Source: Chloroflexota bacterium (GTDB lineage Bacteria > Chloroflexota > Limnocylindria > Limnocylindrales > CSP1-4). From it: a stretch of DNA of 64,000 nucleotides. The translations under genes and the position numbers were made by a program. This document shows, in pieces, positions 9,218 to 18,614 of the stretch (position 1 is its first letter; each line of letters starts with the position of its first letter). The stretch lies in NCBI GenBank assembly GCA_003141455.1, contig PLMA01000048.1:54488-118487 (forward strand), in the 5' to 3' direction. The notes below the pieces were generated by a model. It saw only the letters and a program-made list of their open reading frames with translations, was not told the origin of the DNA and made no database searches.

Positions 9218-10840
9218 TTAGAGCAGCTCGCCGTGCGACCAGCCGGTTGGCTCGCCTTCGCGCGGGCGGGGCTCCTCGCCGGGCGCATAGGCGTCCGCGT
9301 CCAGCTGCGTCCGTCCGTTCGAGCCCGGCTCGAGCCCGGGCAGAGGCAGGCCGGCCCTTTCCTTGGCCGCCTTTCCCTCGATCGGTCCAACACCGTACGG
9401 CACCCACTTGCTCGGATCCTGCAGCCGGTGCGGGGCTACGTTGCCGCGACGATGCGTCTGCTCGAAGTCGGCGGGTTCGATCCACAGGCGATCGCCCTGG
9501 AGGAGTCCGGCGATCCCGCCCTGGCCCGGTTCGGACCGCGGGTGCTGGCAGTAGCGGCAGTTGGCCTGGTCGTGCGGCGTGTACTGGACCGGCTCCTCGT
9601 AGGTCGTGATGTAGCCCTCGTAGTTGCGGAGCACGACCTTGTGATCCGAGAAACTGATCAGGTAGTTGGGCATGACCGGGATCTTGCCGCCGCCGCCCGG
9701 CGCGTCGACGACGTACGTCGGCACCGCATAGCCGGAGGTGTGGCCTCGGAGTCCTTCGATTATCTCGAGGCCCTTGCCCACCGGCGTCCGGAAGTGGCCG
9801 GAGCCCTCGACCAGGTCGCACTGGTAGATGTAGTACGGCCGGACTCGGTTCTCGACCAGCTTGTGCACGAGCGCCTTCATGATGTGGACGCAGTCGTTGA
9901 TGCCGGCCAGAAGCACCGACTGGTTGCCCAGCGGAATGCCTGCCCCGGCCAGCTTGTCGCAGGCGCGCGAGACCTCGGGCGTGATCTCGTCGGGATGGTT
10001 GAAGTGGAGGTTCACCCACAGCGGGTGGTACTTCGCGAGCATCTCGCACAGCTCGTCGTCGATCCGCTGCGGCAGGAAGACCGGCACGCGCGAGCCGATG
10101 CGGATGATCTCGATGTGGGGGATCTCGCGCAGGCTGCGCAGGACCGACTCGAGTAGCTTGGGATTGAGCGTCAGGGCGTCGCCGCCGGAGAGGAGCACGT
10201 CTCGGACTTGCGGGGTTCGGCGCAGATAGTCGAGCTGGGCCTCGATGTCGTGGCGATTGAAGTTCTGGCTCGCGTCGCCCACGATCCGTGACCGCGTGCA
10301 GTAGCGGCAGTAGCTGGCGCACTGCGTGGTAACCAGCATGAGGACCCGGTCCGGGTAGCGATGCACGAGCCCCGGAACCGGAGAGTGGCGGTCCTCGGCC
10401 AGCGAGTCCTCCATCATCGCCGTGAAGGCTTCGTGCTCACAGTCGGTGGGGATCACCTGGCGGCGGATCGGGTCGTTGGGATCGTCGGGGTCGATCAGGC
10501 TTATGAAGTAGGGCGTGATGTCGACCCGGAACTTGTCCGGAGTGGAGAGTCCGGCGCGCTCGTCGTCGGTGAGGTTCAGGACGCGCTCGACCTCTTCCAG
10601 CGTGTTGACGCGGTTGGACAGCTGCCAGCGCCAGTCGTTCCAGCGCTCGTCCGGGACGTCGGCCCAGATGGGGGCGCGGCGGCTTACGGCGGGGCGGCCG
10701 TCTGGACCGAGGGTGCGGGCGGGGTCGCGAAGGTTGACGAACGGGGTGTCGTCGGAGCGCGGAGCCAGTGCGTTGGCGGGCTCGGTCTCGCCGGCAAGGC
10801 GTGCCGCCGGGCCGTGATCACCAACCCTGGGCTCGACCAT
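9218..10840 (-). CDS. kamA: lysine 2,3-aminomutase (radical SAM)
   Basis: QCASYCRYCTRSRIVG radical-SAM cysteine motif; VRDVLLSGGDAL; NCRYCQHPRS C-terminal Cys motif; overall KamA-like. Confidence 0.92.
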   Translation of the reverse strand: MVEPRVGDHGPAARLAGETEPANALAPRSDDTPFVNLRDPARTLGPDGRPAVSRRAPIWADVPDERWNDWRWQLSNRVNTLEEVERVLNLTDDERAGLSTPDKFRVDITPYFISLIDPDDPNDPIRRQVIPTDCEHEAFTAMMEDSLAEDRHSPVPGLVHRYPDRVLMLVTTQCASYCRYCTRSRIVGDASQNFNRHDIEAQLDYLRRTPQVRDVLLSGGDALTLNPKLLESVLRSLREIPHIEIIRIGSRVPVFLPQRIDDELCEMLAKYHPLWVNLHFNHPDEITPEVSRACDKLAGAGIPLGNQSVLLAGINDCVHIMKALVHKLVENRVRPYYIYQCDLVEGSGHFRTPVGKGLEIIEGLRGHTSGYAVPTYVVDAPGGGGKIPVMPNYLISFSDHKVVLRNYEGYITTYEEPVQYTPHDQANCRYCQHPRSEPGQGGIAGLLQGDRLWIEPADFEQTHRRGNVAPHRLQDPSKWVPYGVGPIEGKAAKERAGLPLPGLEPGSNGRTQLDADAYAPGEEPRPREGEPTGWSHGELL

Positions 10841-11070
10841 GACGCGCCTCCGGTCTTTCGTCGCCTCTGCCGTGGGAGTCGGCGGTGCGGCGCCAACGCA
10901 TAAAGCCTATGCACTCTGCATGCCAGGGGATCATACATCGGCCGCCGCCGAATGGCCCTCGGCCCTTTCCGGCGATGCCTCAGGTCCGCCAGGCGGGCCG
11001 ACGTCGGCGCAGGCTTGGCCTGCCCGCGTGGGCCTCGGTAGTGCTCAGCTCGCCCCAGAGCCGGCCGACC

Positions 11071-11877
11071 CTACGGCGCGACTGGCGACCCAGCACTGTC
11101 GAGTGTCTGGTCCAGCGCGAACTCGTACTCGTCAGTCCCGTACGTGCCGGTCACGAAGAGCAGAGCGGTGACTGTCCCTTTCTGCCACGTGCGCATCGGT
11201 GGGGCTCCATCCGGATCCGAAGTCGGCGGCGGCATGGACGTCCAGCCCCGGGCCGCAAGCTCCGAGTCGTAGAAGCGCTCGATGTCGGAAGACGTGGAAT
11301 CGAGGGCGTATGTGCGATGGACGCGGATCCGCGCCGCGCTCGCATCGGTCTGCTTTATCCTCCACCAGGATTCCGCCTCTCCCTGCGCGCCCGGAGGTGC
11401 GAGGGTCTCCTCTGGCGTTTCCCGCAGCGTCTGTATCTGGGCCGAGACGTCGTATTCGGGAGTCGATGAGAAGGTCATGAGGTATCTCAACGTGCCGTTG
11501 GCGGGGGCGCGGAAGTCAAGCTGGAGCAAGAGGCCAGGGTAGAACCATGCGGCTGTGGCCGCGTAGCTGTTGCCGCTGTCACCCAACACGCCGCCGGACC
11601 AATTGCGGTTCGATGGCTCAGTTCGATACCAGGCGACTATGTCGTCGGTCGAGGCGCTCGAGCTGAACTCGCGCTCGATCGACGCTCCGCCCGCAGGTAT
11701 GCCGGCTCCGGGGTACGTCTTGGTCGACAAGAGGGTGGCTCCCGGATAGACCAGATCGTTCTCGGGCCGGACCCGGATGAAGTCAAGCTGGGGGTTCGGG
11801 CCGCAGCCAGTCACGGCGAAGACCATGACCGCGACACAGGCCGCCCGCACGAGCCACTGTGCTCTCGAGCGACGCAT
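11071..11877 (-). CDS. putative lipoprotein
   Basis: Signal peptide with lipobox-like VTGC: MRRSRAQWLVRAACVAVMVFAVTGCGPNPQ... Confidence 0.7.
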   Translation of the reverse strand: MRRSRAQWLVRAACVAVMVFAVTGCGPNPQLDFIRVRPENDLVYPGATLLSTKTYPGAGIPAGGASIEREFSSSASTDDIVAWYRTEPSNRNWSGGVLGDSGNSYAATAAWFYPGLLLQLDFRAPANGTLRYLMTFSSTPEYDVSAQIQTLRETPEETLAPPGAQGEAESWWRIKQTDASAARIRVHRTYALDSTSSDIERFYDSELAARGWTSMPPPTSDPDGAPPMRTWQKGTVTALLFVTGTYGTDEYEFALDQTLDSAGSPVAP

Positions 11878-12070
11878 CCCTCTCACCTCCAGCCGCGGCG
11901 GCGTCAACCGCCGTGAGCGCCCTCTTGATGGGCGAACCAACCGTGCGCTCACGGACCCTATTCTGCGCCGCCGGCCTGCGCGGACGTCAAGCTCTCCCAG
12001 GTGACGACGCCATGCCGATTCGGGCTCCGATGGCGGTCACGTCGACTGTGAGGCATGAGGAGCAGGTGCC

Positions 12071-12628
12071 CTACTCGGCGGCCCGCTCCAGGGCCACTGC
12101 CTGGAGGCCGATGATCGTCATCGCGTCGGTGATCTCGCCGCGGGCGATCATCCCCATGGCCTCGTCGAAGGCGACCCAGCGCATCTCGATCTCTTCCGTG
12201 CCCTCGGGCGTGGCCGTGCCCGCCACCAGGTCCGTGGCCACGAACAACACCGCGGTCTCGTCCGTGACGGAGTTCGAGAGGTCGCACCGGCACAGCTCCC
12301 GCCAGGTGCCGCCCTCGTAGCCCGTCTCCTCGGCCAGCTCGCGCCGGGCCGCCTCTTCGGGTGCCTCGTCGAAGCGGCCACCGCCCTCGGGGATCTCCCA
12401 TGAGTAGCGGTCCAGCGTGTAGCGGAACTGCCCCACCAGAAGGACGCGGTCGCGCTCGGTGTCCAGCGGCACGACGCCGATCGCACGATGGCGGAAGTGG
12501 ACGACGCCGTAGATGCCTGGCTGCCCGTCCGGCCGAACGACTTCGTCGTGGTACAGCTGGAGCCACGGGTTCTCGTACGCAAGCCGGCGCGACTTGCGCT
12601 GCCAGGGGTTCTTCTCGCGCTCGTTCAC
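12071..12628 (-). CDS. NUDIX hydrolase (ADP-ribose pyrophosphatase-like)
   Basis: Nudix box GGGRFDEAPEEAARRELAEETGYEGG. Confidence 0.93.
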   Translation of the reverse strand: MNEREKNPWQRKSRRLAYENPWLQLYHDEVVRPDGQPGIYGVVHFRHRAIGVVPLDTERDRVLLVGQFRYTLDRYSWEIPEGGGRFDEAPEEAARRELAEETGYEGGTWRELCRCDLSNSVTDETAVLFVATDLVAGTATPEGTEEIEMRWVAFDEAMGMIARGEITDAMTIIGLQAVALERAAE

Positions 12629-12850
12629 GCCGCCATGGTAGCGATCACGCCCCAGCGGGGCGCCTCGGCGGACTGAACACTGGCGGCGGGCAAAGCAGCG
12701 AGTGGGGTCGCGACGCCGCCGTCGCGGAACCCGACTGGCGGTCCGGCCGTCCTAGCTACGAACCGACCCGAGAGGCCGGCGCCCGATCCGAGCGTCCGCG
12801 AGCCAGCCGCAGAGCTGCAGCCGAACATCCGCCACAGCCAGGAGAACGCC

Positions 12851-13678
12851 ATGAACGACAAGCCTTCGAACGCAAAGCCGGAGGACAATCCAGCCTCGGG
12901 AACAGTCCAGGCGTCGCGCCATGCCGGACCCGTGACCCTGGGTCGAGCGATCGCCGTGACCGCAGCCGCGAGCCTGCTCCTGGGCATCATCGTCGGCCCC
13001 ATCATCAGCGGCCATCCGACGCTCGCAGTGGATCCGACCAGCCCTGCCACCGAGCACACGGTGACCGTCTCCGGCTCCGGCCAGGTCAGCGTCGCTCCGG
13101 ACGTCGCCGACGTGGTCCTGGGAGTCTCGATCACCAAACCGACGGTGGCCGAAGCGCAGTCCGCCGCCGCGACCTCCATGGCTTCGGTCGTCGCCGCGCT
13201 CAAGAAGGACGGAGTCGACACCAAGGACATCGTCACGGTCAACCTGAGTCTCAGCCCGGTCTACGACTACAACAACAACGGCTCGGCGCCGCGACTCGTG
13301 GGCCAGCAGTACGCGAACACGGTCAAGGTCACGGTCCGCGATCTCAAGAGCGTGGCGGCGGTCGTCGATGACACAGTCGCGGCCGGGGCCACGACCATCC
13401 AGGGAATCTCGTTCCGACTCGACGATCCCAAGACCGTCCAGGGTCAAGCCCGCCAGCTGGCCATGAACGATGCCCTGGCCAAGGCCACCGCCCTCACCGC
13501 CGCGGCCCATGTCTCGGTCAAGGGCGTCGCCTCGATCAGCGAGACCTCGACGACCCCGATCATCTACGGCGGCGCGATCATGGACTCGAAGGCGGCCGCC
13601 GCGCAGGTCGCGACGCCGATCCAGACCGGTACCACGGACGTCGTCATCTCGGTCTCGGTCACATACCTCATCGGTTGA
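12851..13678 (+). CDS. SIMPL (DUF541) domain protein, membrane anchored
   Basis: TVSGSGQVSVAPDVADVVLGVSITKPTVAEAQ...PVYDYNNNG...VTVRDLKSVAAVVDDTVAAGATTIQGISFRLDD. Confidence 0.9.
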   Translation: MNDKPSNAKPEDNPASGTVQASRHAGPVTLGRAIAVTAAASLLLGIIVGPIISGHPTLAVDPTSPATEHTVTVSGSGQVSVAPDVADVVLGVSITKPTVAEAQSAAATSMASVVAALKKDGVDTKDIVTVNLSLSPVYDYNNNGSAPRLVGQQYANTVKVTVRDLKSVAAVVDDTVAAGATTIQGISFRLDDPKTVQGQARQLAMNDALAKATALTAAAHVSVKGVASISETSTTPIIYGGAIMDSKAAAAQVATPIQTGTTDVVISVSVTYLIG

Positions 13679-13884
13679 CGCTGGATCGGCCTGGGCGCAA
13701 GGAGGCCGACGAGCGGTCGCCTCGGTGACTGCTCCCGGTCTCGAACGCGCGTCACCTCGGGCCGCCTCCATCGTTGCCCGATAAATCATCACCTAGTTCA
13801 GTGCATTTTCTGCCGGGCGTCACGTCACGGCAGGACCAACGGCACGGTCCCGCCATATGAGAGCCGCGCGATACTCGTCACACC

Positions 13885-14355
13885 ATGCGACTTGACCTGA
13901 CCAAGCGCAGCGACTACGCGATCCGGGCGATGCTGGCTCTCGCCAGGACCGGCGAGGGCCTGCTCAGCAGCCGCAAGATCGCGCAGGAGATGCACATCCC
14001 ACCTCGGTTCCTGCCCCAGATCATGGGCGACCTGACGCGGGCGGGGCTCGTGGATGCCCATCCCGGCCGAGCCGGCGGCTATCGGCTGGCCAAGGCCGCG
14101 GACTCCGTGAACCTGCTGACGGTGATCGAAGCGGTCGAGGGTGATCCCCACCGGCAGATCTGCGTCATGCGTGGCACCCCTTGCGGGGCCGATGGCGAGT
14201 GCGGCGTCCACTACGTCTTCTACGCGGCCGAAGGGGCACTGTTGCAGCACCTCGAGTCGGCGACGCTAAAGAGCGTCATCGACCACTGGACGCAGAGTCA
14301 GGCAACGGCCGCCGCCGCGGCCCCCGCGGCCGCCCCCGCCGCCGCCGCGAGCTAG
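13885..14355 (+). CDS. Rrf2 family transcriptional regulator
   Basis: MRLDLTKRSDYAIRAMLALA...RFLPQIMGDLTRAGLVDAHPGRAGGYRLAK; CX6CX5C cysteine cluster. Confidence 0.93.
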   Translation: MRLDLTKRSDYAIRAMLALARTGEGLLSSRKIAQEMHIPPRFLPQIMGDLTRAGLVDAHPGRAGGYRLAKAADSVNLLTVIEAVEGDPHRQICVMRGTPCGADGECGVHYVFYAAEGALLQHLESATLKSVIDHWTQSQATAAAAAPAAAPAAAAS

Positions 14356-14402
14356 GTCGAGCCCGAGCCCGAGGCCCGTCAGAGCAGGTCCCGGCCGGCT
14401 CG

Positions 14403-14984
14403 TCAGCGCCCTTTTTGCCGCGCCTCCCACTCATCGGCCAGGATGCTCATGTGGATCTCGTCCCAGTAGTGGCCGTCTCGGAGGATCGCCTCGCGCGACC
14501 GGCCCTCCACCACGAAGCCGCACTTCTCATACGACCGGATGGCCCTGGTATTGAACTCGAAGACCGTCAGGGCGACGCGATGCAACGGCAATCGCGTGAA
14601 GGCGTGAGCGAGCATCAGGTCCGTGGCGTCCGTCCCGTAGCCCTTGCTCCACGCGTCGGCCTCGCCGATGGTGATGTGGAAGAGAGCGGAGCCGTTGTCG
14701 CCATCGAGCTGGCTGAACGCGCATGTCCCGATGAGCCGGTCGGACTCCCGCACGTGGATCGCCATGGCCAGGAAGTCCGTGCCCAGGATCCGCGAGTAGA
14801 AGAAGCGCTGGATCTCGTCGGTCGAAAGCGCCGTTGGCTGATAGCGGGTCAGCCGGGCCACCTCCGGGTCCGAGTACCAGCGCACGAAGGCGCGAATGTT
14901 GTCCGGGCGATGGCGGCGTAGGACAACGAGCCGGCCCGGTATTACTTCAGGCCGCCAGGCCTCGCGCTCAGGCGCGGCGGTCAT
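14403..14984 (-). CDS. GNAT family N-acetyltransferase
   Basis: LFHITIGEADAWSKGYGTDATDLMLAHAFTRLPLHRVALTVFEFNTRAIRSYEKCGFVVEGRSREA. Confidence 0.93.
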   Translation of the reverse strand: MTAAPEREAWRPEVIPGRLVVLRRHRPDNIRAFVRWYSDPEVARLTRYQPTALSTDEIQRFFYSRILGTDFLAMAIHVRESDRLIGTCAFSQLDGDNGSALFHITIGEADAWSKGYGTDATDLMLAHAFTRLPLHRVALTVFEFNTRAIRSYEKCGFVVEGRSREAILRDGHYWDEIHMSILADEWEARQKGR

Positions 14985-15064
14985 CGCAGCCTCCCGTTCG
15001 CCTCTGTGGATCGGACCGGACGCGCTGGGCGGACTTCACAGGTCGAAGGTATACCATCGCTGCC

Positions 15065-16969
15065 ATGCGTGGCTGGAGCGAGCTGGCCGAACGTGTCGCC
15101 GGAACGACTCGCACTTCCGAGAAGACCGCATTGCTCGCGCGCTACCTGGCGCCGCTGCCGGCCGACGAGCTGCGCGTTGCCGCCGTCTTCCTGTCGGGGC
15201 GCCCATTTGCGGAGGCGGACCAGCGAGCCGCGGGACTCGGTTGGGCGACCATCGCCGCCGTTGTCTGCCACGTGGCGGGGGCTCCAGCCAGTGCGCTCGG
15301 AGAGGCCTATGACCGCTCATCCGACCTGGGCCAGGCAGCGGCCGAGGTACTGGCACTGCGCCCTGAGGATCCGGACCCGAGCGTTTCTCCCTCGCTGGGG
15401 GAAGTGGCGGCGACCTTCGCCGCGATAGAGGCCGCCTCCGGGTCCGCCGCCAAAGGCGTCGTCCTTGCCGAGCTCGCCAAACGATGCGACTCGCTGACCG
15501 CCAAGTACGTGGTCAAGGTGCTCACCGGAGAGGTGCGGATCGGGCTGCGCGAGGGGCTGCTCGAGGCGGCCATCGCGGAGGCCTTCGATCGGCCTCAGGC
15601 CGCGGTCCAGCTGGCTGGGATGCTCACCGGTGACGTGGGCGAGACCGCCGTTCTCGCCAAGGAGGACCGTCTGGACGCGGCCCGCCTTCGTCTCCTGCAC
15701 CCGATCAAGTTCATGCTGGCCTCACCGGCCGAGAACGCGGCCGAGATCATCTCGCGCCTGGGGCCCACGGTCTGGGTGGAGGACAAGTACGACGGCATAC
15801 GAGCCCAGCTCCACCGCCGCGGCTCGGAGGTGCGGTTGTACAGCCGTGACCTCCACGACATCAGCGGGCAGTTTCCGGAACTCGTGGAGGCTGCCCGTGA
15901 CCTGTCCTGGGACGGCATCCTGGACGGTGAGATCCTCGCTTACGCGGACGGCCACGTCCTGCCGTTCCTGACCCTCCAAGCGCGGCTGGGCCGCAAGGAG
16001 CCCACCGCGGAGCTACAGGCCGAAGTGCCGGTCGTCTACGTCGCCTTCGACCTGCTCGCCATAGGGCCTCGCTCGGGCACCGCCGCGGGCACGTTCGCAG
16101 GGGCGGGCCTGTCCACTGCCGCGGGCACGTTCGCAGGGGCGGGCTTGTCCATTGCCACGGACCACGCCACTGCCGCGGACCACGCCACTGCCGCGGACCA
16201 CACCATCGCCACGGACCATGCCAGTTCCAACGGCCACCACGCAGGCGGCCTCAACGGCATGGCGCCCGCCGCGGTGACGCCGCTCCTGGCGGTGCCGCTT
16301 GCCGAGCGGCGGCGTCGTTTGGAGCGGCTCGAACTGCCAACCGTCGGCGGGGACGGCCGCTTCGCGCTGTCGCACCTGGTCACGGTCGATTCGGTGCAGG
16401 CCTTGGACCGGGTCTTCACCGAGGCGCGCGCCCGCCGAAACGAAGGCTTGATGGTGAAGGATCCGCAGAGTGGCTACTCGCCGGGCCGGCGCGGCCTGGG
16501 CTGGCTCAAGATGAAGCGCGCCCTCGCGACCCTGGACTGCGTGGTGGTAGGCGTGGAGATGGGGCACGGCAAGCGCCACGGCGTCCTGTCGGACTACACC
16601 TTCGCCGTTCGGGACGAGGCGGCCGACCGGTTCGTCACCATCGGCAAGGCATATACGGGATTGGCCGACGCGGAGATCGCCGAAATGACGCGCTGGTTCG
16701 AGGCGCACACGGTTCGGCACTTCGGTCGCTTCCGGGAAGTCGAGCCGCTGGTGGTCATCGAGGTCGCGTTCGACGTCATCCAACGCTCCAACCGGCATCA
16801 GTCCGGCTTCGCATTGCGTTTCCCGCGCATCGTCCATCTCCGGACCGACAAGGGACCGGCCGAGATAGACACGCTCGCGACCGTCGAGCGACTGCATCGC
16901 GAGCTGCAGCACGAGGCCGAGTACCTGGTTACTGCCGGGGCGCGCCGGCCCGAGAAGCGCCCGGTCTGA
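15065..16969 (+). CDS. ATP-dependent DNA ligase
   Basis: VEDKYDGIRAQLHRRG nucleotidyl-transfer motif; N-terminal DNA-binding domain; C-terminal WLKMKR and OB-fold. Start at MRGWSELAERV. Confidence 0.93.
   Translation: MRGWSELAERVAGTTRTSEKTALLARYLAPLPADELRVAAVFLSGRPFAEADQRAAGLGWATIAAVVCHVAGAPASALGEAYDRSSDLGQAAAEVLALRPEDPDPSVSPSLGEVAATFAAIEAASGSAAKGVVLAELAKRCDSLTAKYVVKVLTGEVRIGLREGLLEAAIAEAFDRPQAAVQLAGMLTGDVGETAVLAKEDRLDAARLRLLHPIKFMLASPAENAAEIISRLGPTVWVEDKYDGIRAQLHRRGSEVRLYSRDLHDISGQFPELVEAARDLSWDGILDGEILAYADGHVLPFLTLQARLGRKEPTAELQAEVPVVYVAFDLLAIGPRSGTAAGTFAGAGLSTAAGTFAGAGLSIATDHATAADHATAADHTIATDHASSNGHHAGGLNGMAPAAVTPLLAVPLAERRRRLERLELPTVGGDGRFALSHLVTVDSVQALDRVFTEARARRNEGLMVKDPQSGYSPGRRGLGWLKMKRALATLDCVVVGVEMGHGKRHGVLSDYTFAVRDEAADRFVTIGKAYTGLADAEIAEMTRWFEAHTVRHFGRFREVEPLVVIEVAFDVIQRSNRHQSGFALRFPRIVHLRTDKGPAEIDTLATVERLHRELQHEAEYLVTAGARRPEKRPV
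16079..16222 (+). repeat. in-frame tandem repeats inside the ligase gene (2x36 bp then 4x18 bp)
   Basis: ACYGCCGCGGGCACGTTCGCAGGGGCGGGCYTGTCC twice, then (A)YYGCCRCGGACCAYRCC units. Confidence 0.9.
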
Positions 16970-17083
16970 AGGACGATCGCGCCGGCGGAGCCGTGTCCAC
17001 CGGTTGCCGATCCCCGTGGGGCCTATGGCACGCCAGCCGGATGTCCTATCCCAAGGCGAGATTCGTCCGGGTATCCTGCCGGC

Positions 17084-17653
17084 ATGTTCAGCACCTTCAA
17101 TCCGAACCCGGCCCAGTCCATGCCGCTGACGGTAGTCACGGCGCAGCTGATCATCCAGGGTACGATCCAGACTCGCCTCCTCCGTCTGACCGACGTCGTC
17201 AATGAGCCGGACATCGCCAGTCTCGTGGTCCTGGACGCGACGTTCATGGAGGTCGGCTCCAGGCGCGTGGTCGCCGGAGCAGCCGTGTCGCAGGTCCAGC
17301 TGGACGACGTCCTCTTCGTCCATATGACTCAGTCGTCGGAAGCGAACTCCGACATGCGGACCCCCAAGCAGGCCGTTCGGGCAACCCTCCTGGCGCCGCC
17401 GTTCACGATCGAGGGTCAGATACACCTGCCATACGAGTCGGAGCTGAAGATCGCGATGGCAGCCTATACGGGTCGCTTCCTGCCCGTCACCGGTGCCCGC
17501 TACTGGGCCTACGGCGTGGCGGAGGCGCCAAATTCCGTGGATCTGCTGATCGTCAACCACGCCAAGGTCCACGTGGCGGTAGCGTCGAGCACGCAGTGGC
17601 TCACCGAAGCTCCGTCGGAGGCGGGAGGGGGATCCCCGCCGAGCGGCTGGTAG
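17084..17653 (+). CDS. conserved hypothetical protein
   Basis: Good coding frame, MFSTFNPNPAQSMPLTVVTAQLIIQGTIQTRLLRLTDVVN...; no family recognised. Confidence 0.65.
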   Translation: MFSTFNPNPAQSMPLTVVTAQLIIQGTIQTRLLRLTDVVNEPDIASLVVLDATFMEVGSRRVVAGAAVSQVQLDDVLFVHMTQSSEANSDMRTPKQAVRATLLAPPFTIEGQIHLPYESELKIAMAAYTGRFLPVTGARYWAYGVAEAPNSVDLLIVNHAKVHVAVASSTQWLTEAPSEAGGGSPPSGW

Positions 17654-17657
17654 CGCG

Positions 17658-18515
17658 TCAGCGCTCGACCGGCAGATCGAGACGGTCGCCCCACTCGACC
17701 CAGCCGCCGTCGTAGACGGCCACGTCATCGCAGCCCAGAAGCGTGAGCGCGAAGGCGAGCTTGCACGCTCCGAGGCCGACCGAGTCGTAGCAGACGATCC
17801 GCCGTCTCGAGTCGACGCCGGCTTTGCGCAATTGCGACCGCAGTTCCTCGGCGCTGTGGAAGCGGCCCGTCTGTGGCTCGGTCATGGCGGAAGCCGGAAC
17901 GTTGACCGCGCCGGGGATGTGGCCCAACCGTCGAGTCGAACCGGCGTGCCCGGCGAACTCGGATGGCGCCCGAGCGTCGAGCAGCTGGACCTGCGGCGAG
18001 CCGATCAGCTGGCGCACGTCGCTCGCAGTCAGGCGCGTTCTTCCCGCGAGGCGGGGAGTGAAGGTAGTGGGCGGCCGCAGCTCGGCTGTGGTGGAGATAG
18101 GCTGGCCCAGGTTCCGCCATGCTTCGAGACCGCCGACCAGGATGCGGGCCGAATCGAATCCGTAGACGCGCATCGTCCACCACGCTCGGGCTGCGTAGGA
18201 GCCGGCGGTGTCGTCGTAGATGACCGCCACCATGCCATTGCCGATGCCGACTCGGGCCAGCGTCTCCGCGATGCGCGTCGGTCCTGCCAGGAGCAGGGCC
18301 TCGCTCTCGTCCTCTTGCTCGGCGAGGTCGGTTCGCCAGTCGAGGTACGTGGCGCCGGGAATATGCCCGTTGGCGTACAGGCGGTGCCCGGAGCCGTCTG
18401 GTCGCCAACGTAGATCCAGCACGCCAAAGCCGGGCCGGCCGAGGTTCTCGGCCAGCCACTCGGCCGTGGCCAGCAGCTCGGGTCGGGCGTATCTGCTGAC
18501 GTTGTATCCGTTCAT
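17658..18515 (-). CDS. thiosulfate/3-mercaptopyruvate sulfurtransferase (two rhodanese domains)
   Basis: VLDLRWRPDGSGHRLYANGHIPGATYLDW...VQLLDARAPSEFAGHAG...; catalytic-loop region IVCYDSVGLGACKLAF. Confidence 0.88.
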   Translation of the reverse strand: MNGYNVSRYARPELLATAEWLAENLGRPGFGVLDLRWRPDGSGHRLYANGHIPGATYLDWRTDLAEQEDESEALLLAGPTRIAETLARVGIGNGMVAVIYDDTAGSYAARAWWTMRVYGFDSARILVGGLEAWRNLGQPISTTAELRPPTTFTPRLAGRTRLTASDVRQLIGSPQVQLLDARAPSEFAGHAGSTRRLGHIPGAVNVPASAMTEPQTGRFHSAEELRSQLRKAGVDSRRRIVCYDSVGLGACKLAFALTLLGCDDVAVYDGGWVEWGDRLDLPVER

Positions 18516-18614
18516 GCAACCCCCCTGGCTCCAGGTCTCGCGTCGCCGATCGGACGACCGGTCGATCCAACCGGTGCCCGGGCGTGGCGCCACCGGTCCT
18601 TATCATAGGCGGCG

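Noticed and set aside
16013-17728. 571-aa minus-strand ORF
   Set aside because: Antisense to the DNA ligase and the next gene; Arg/Gly/His-rich composition typical of GC-driven shadow ORFs.
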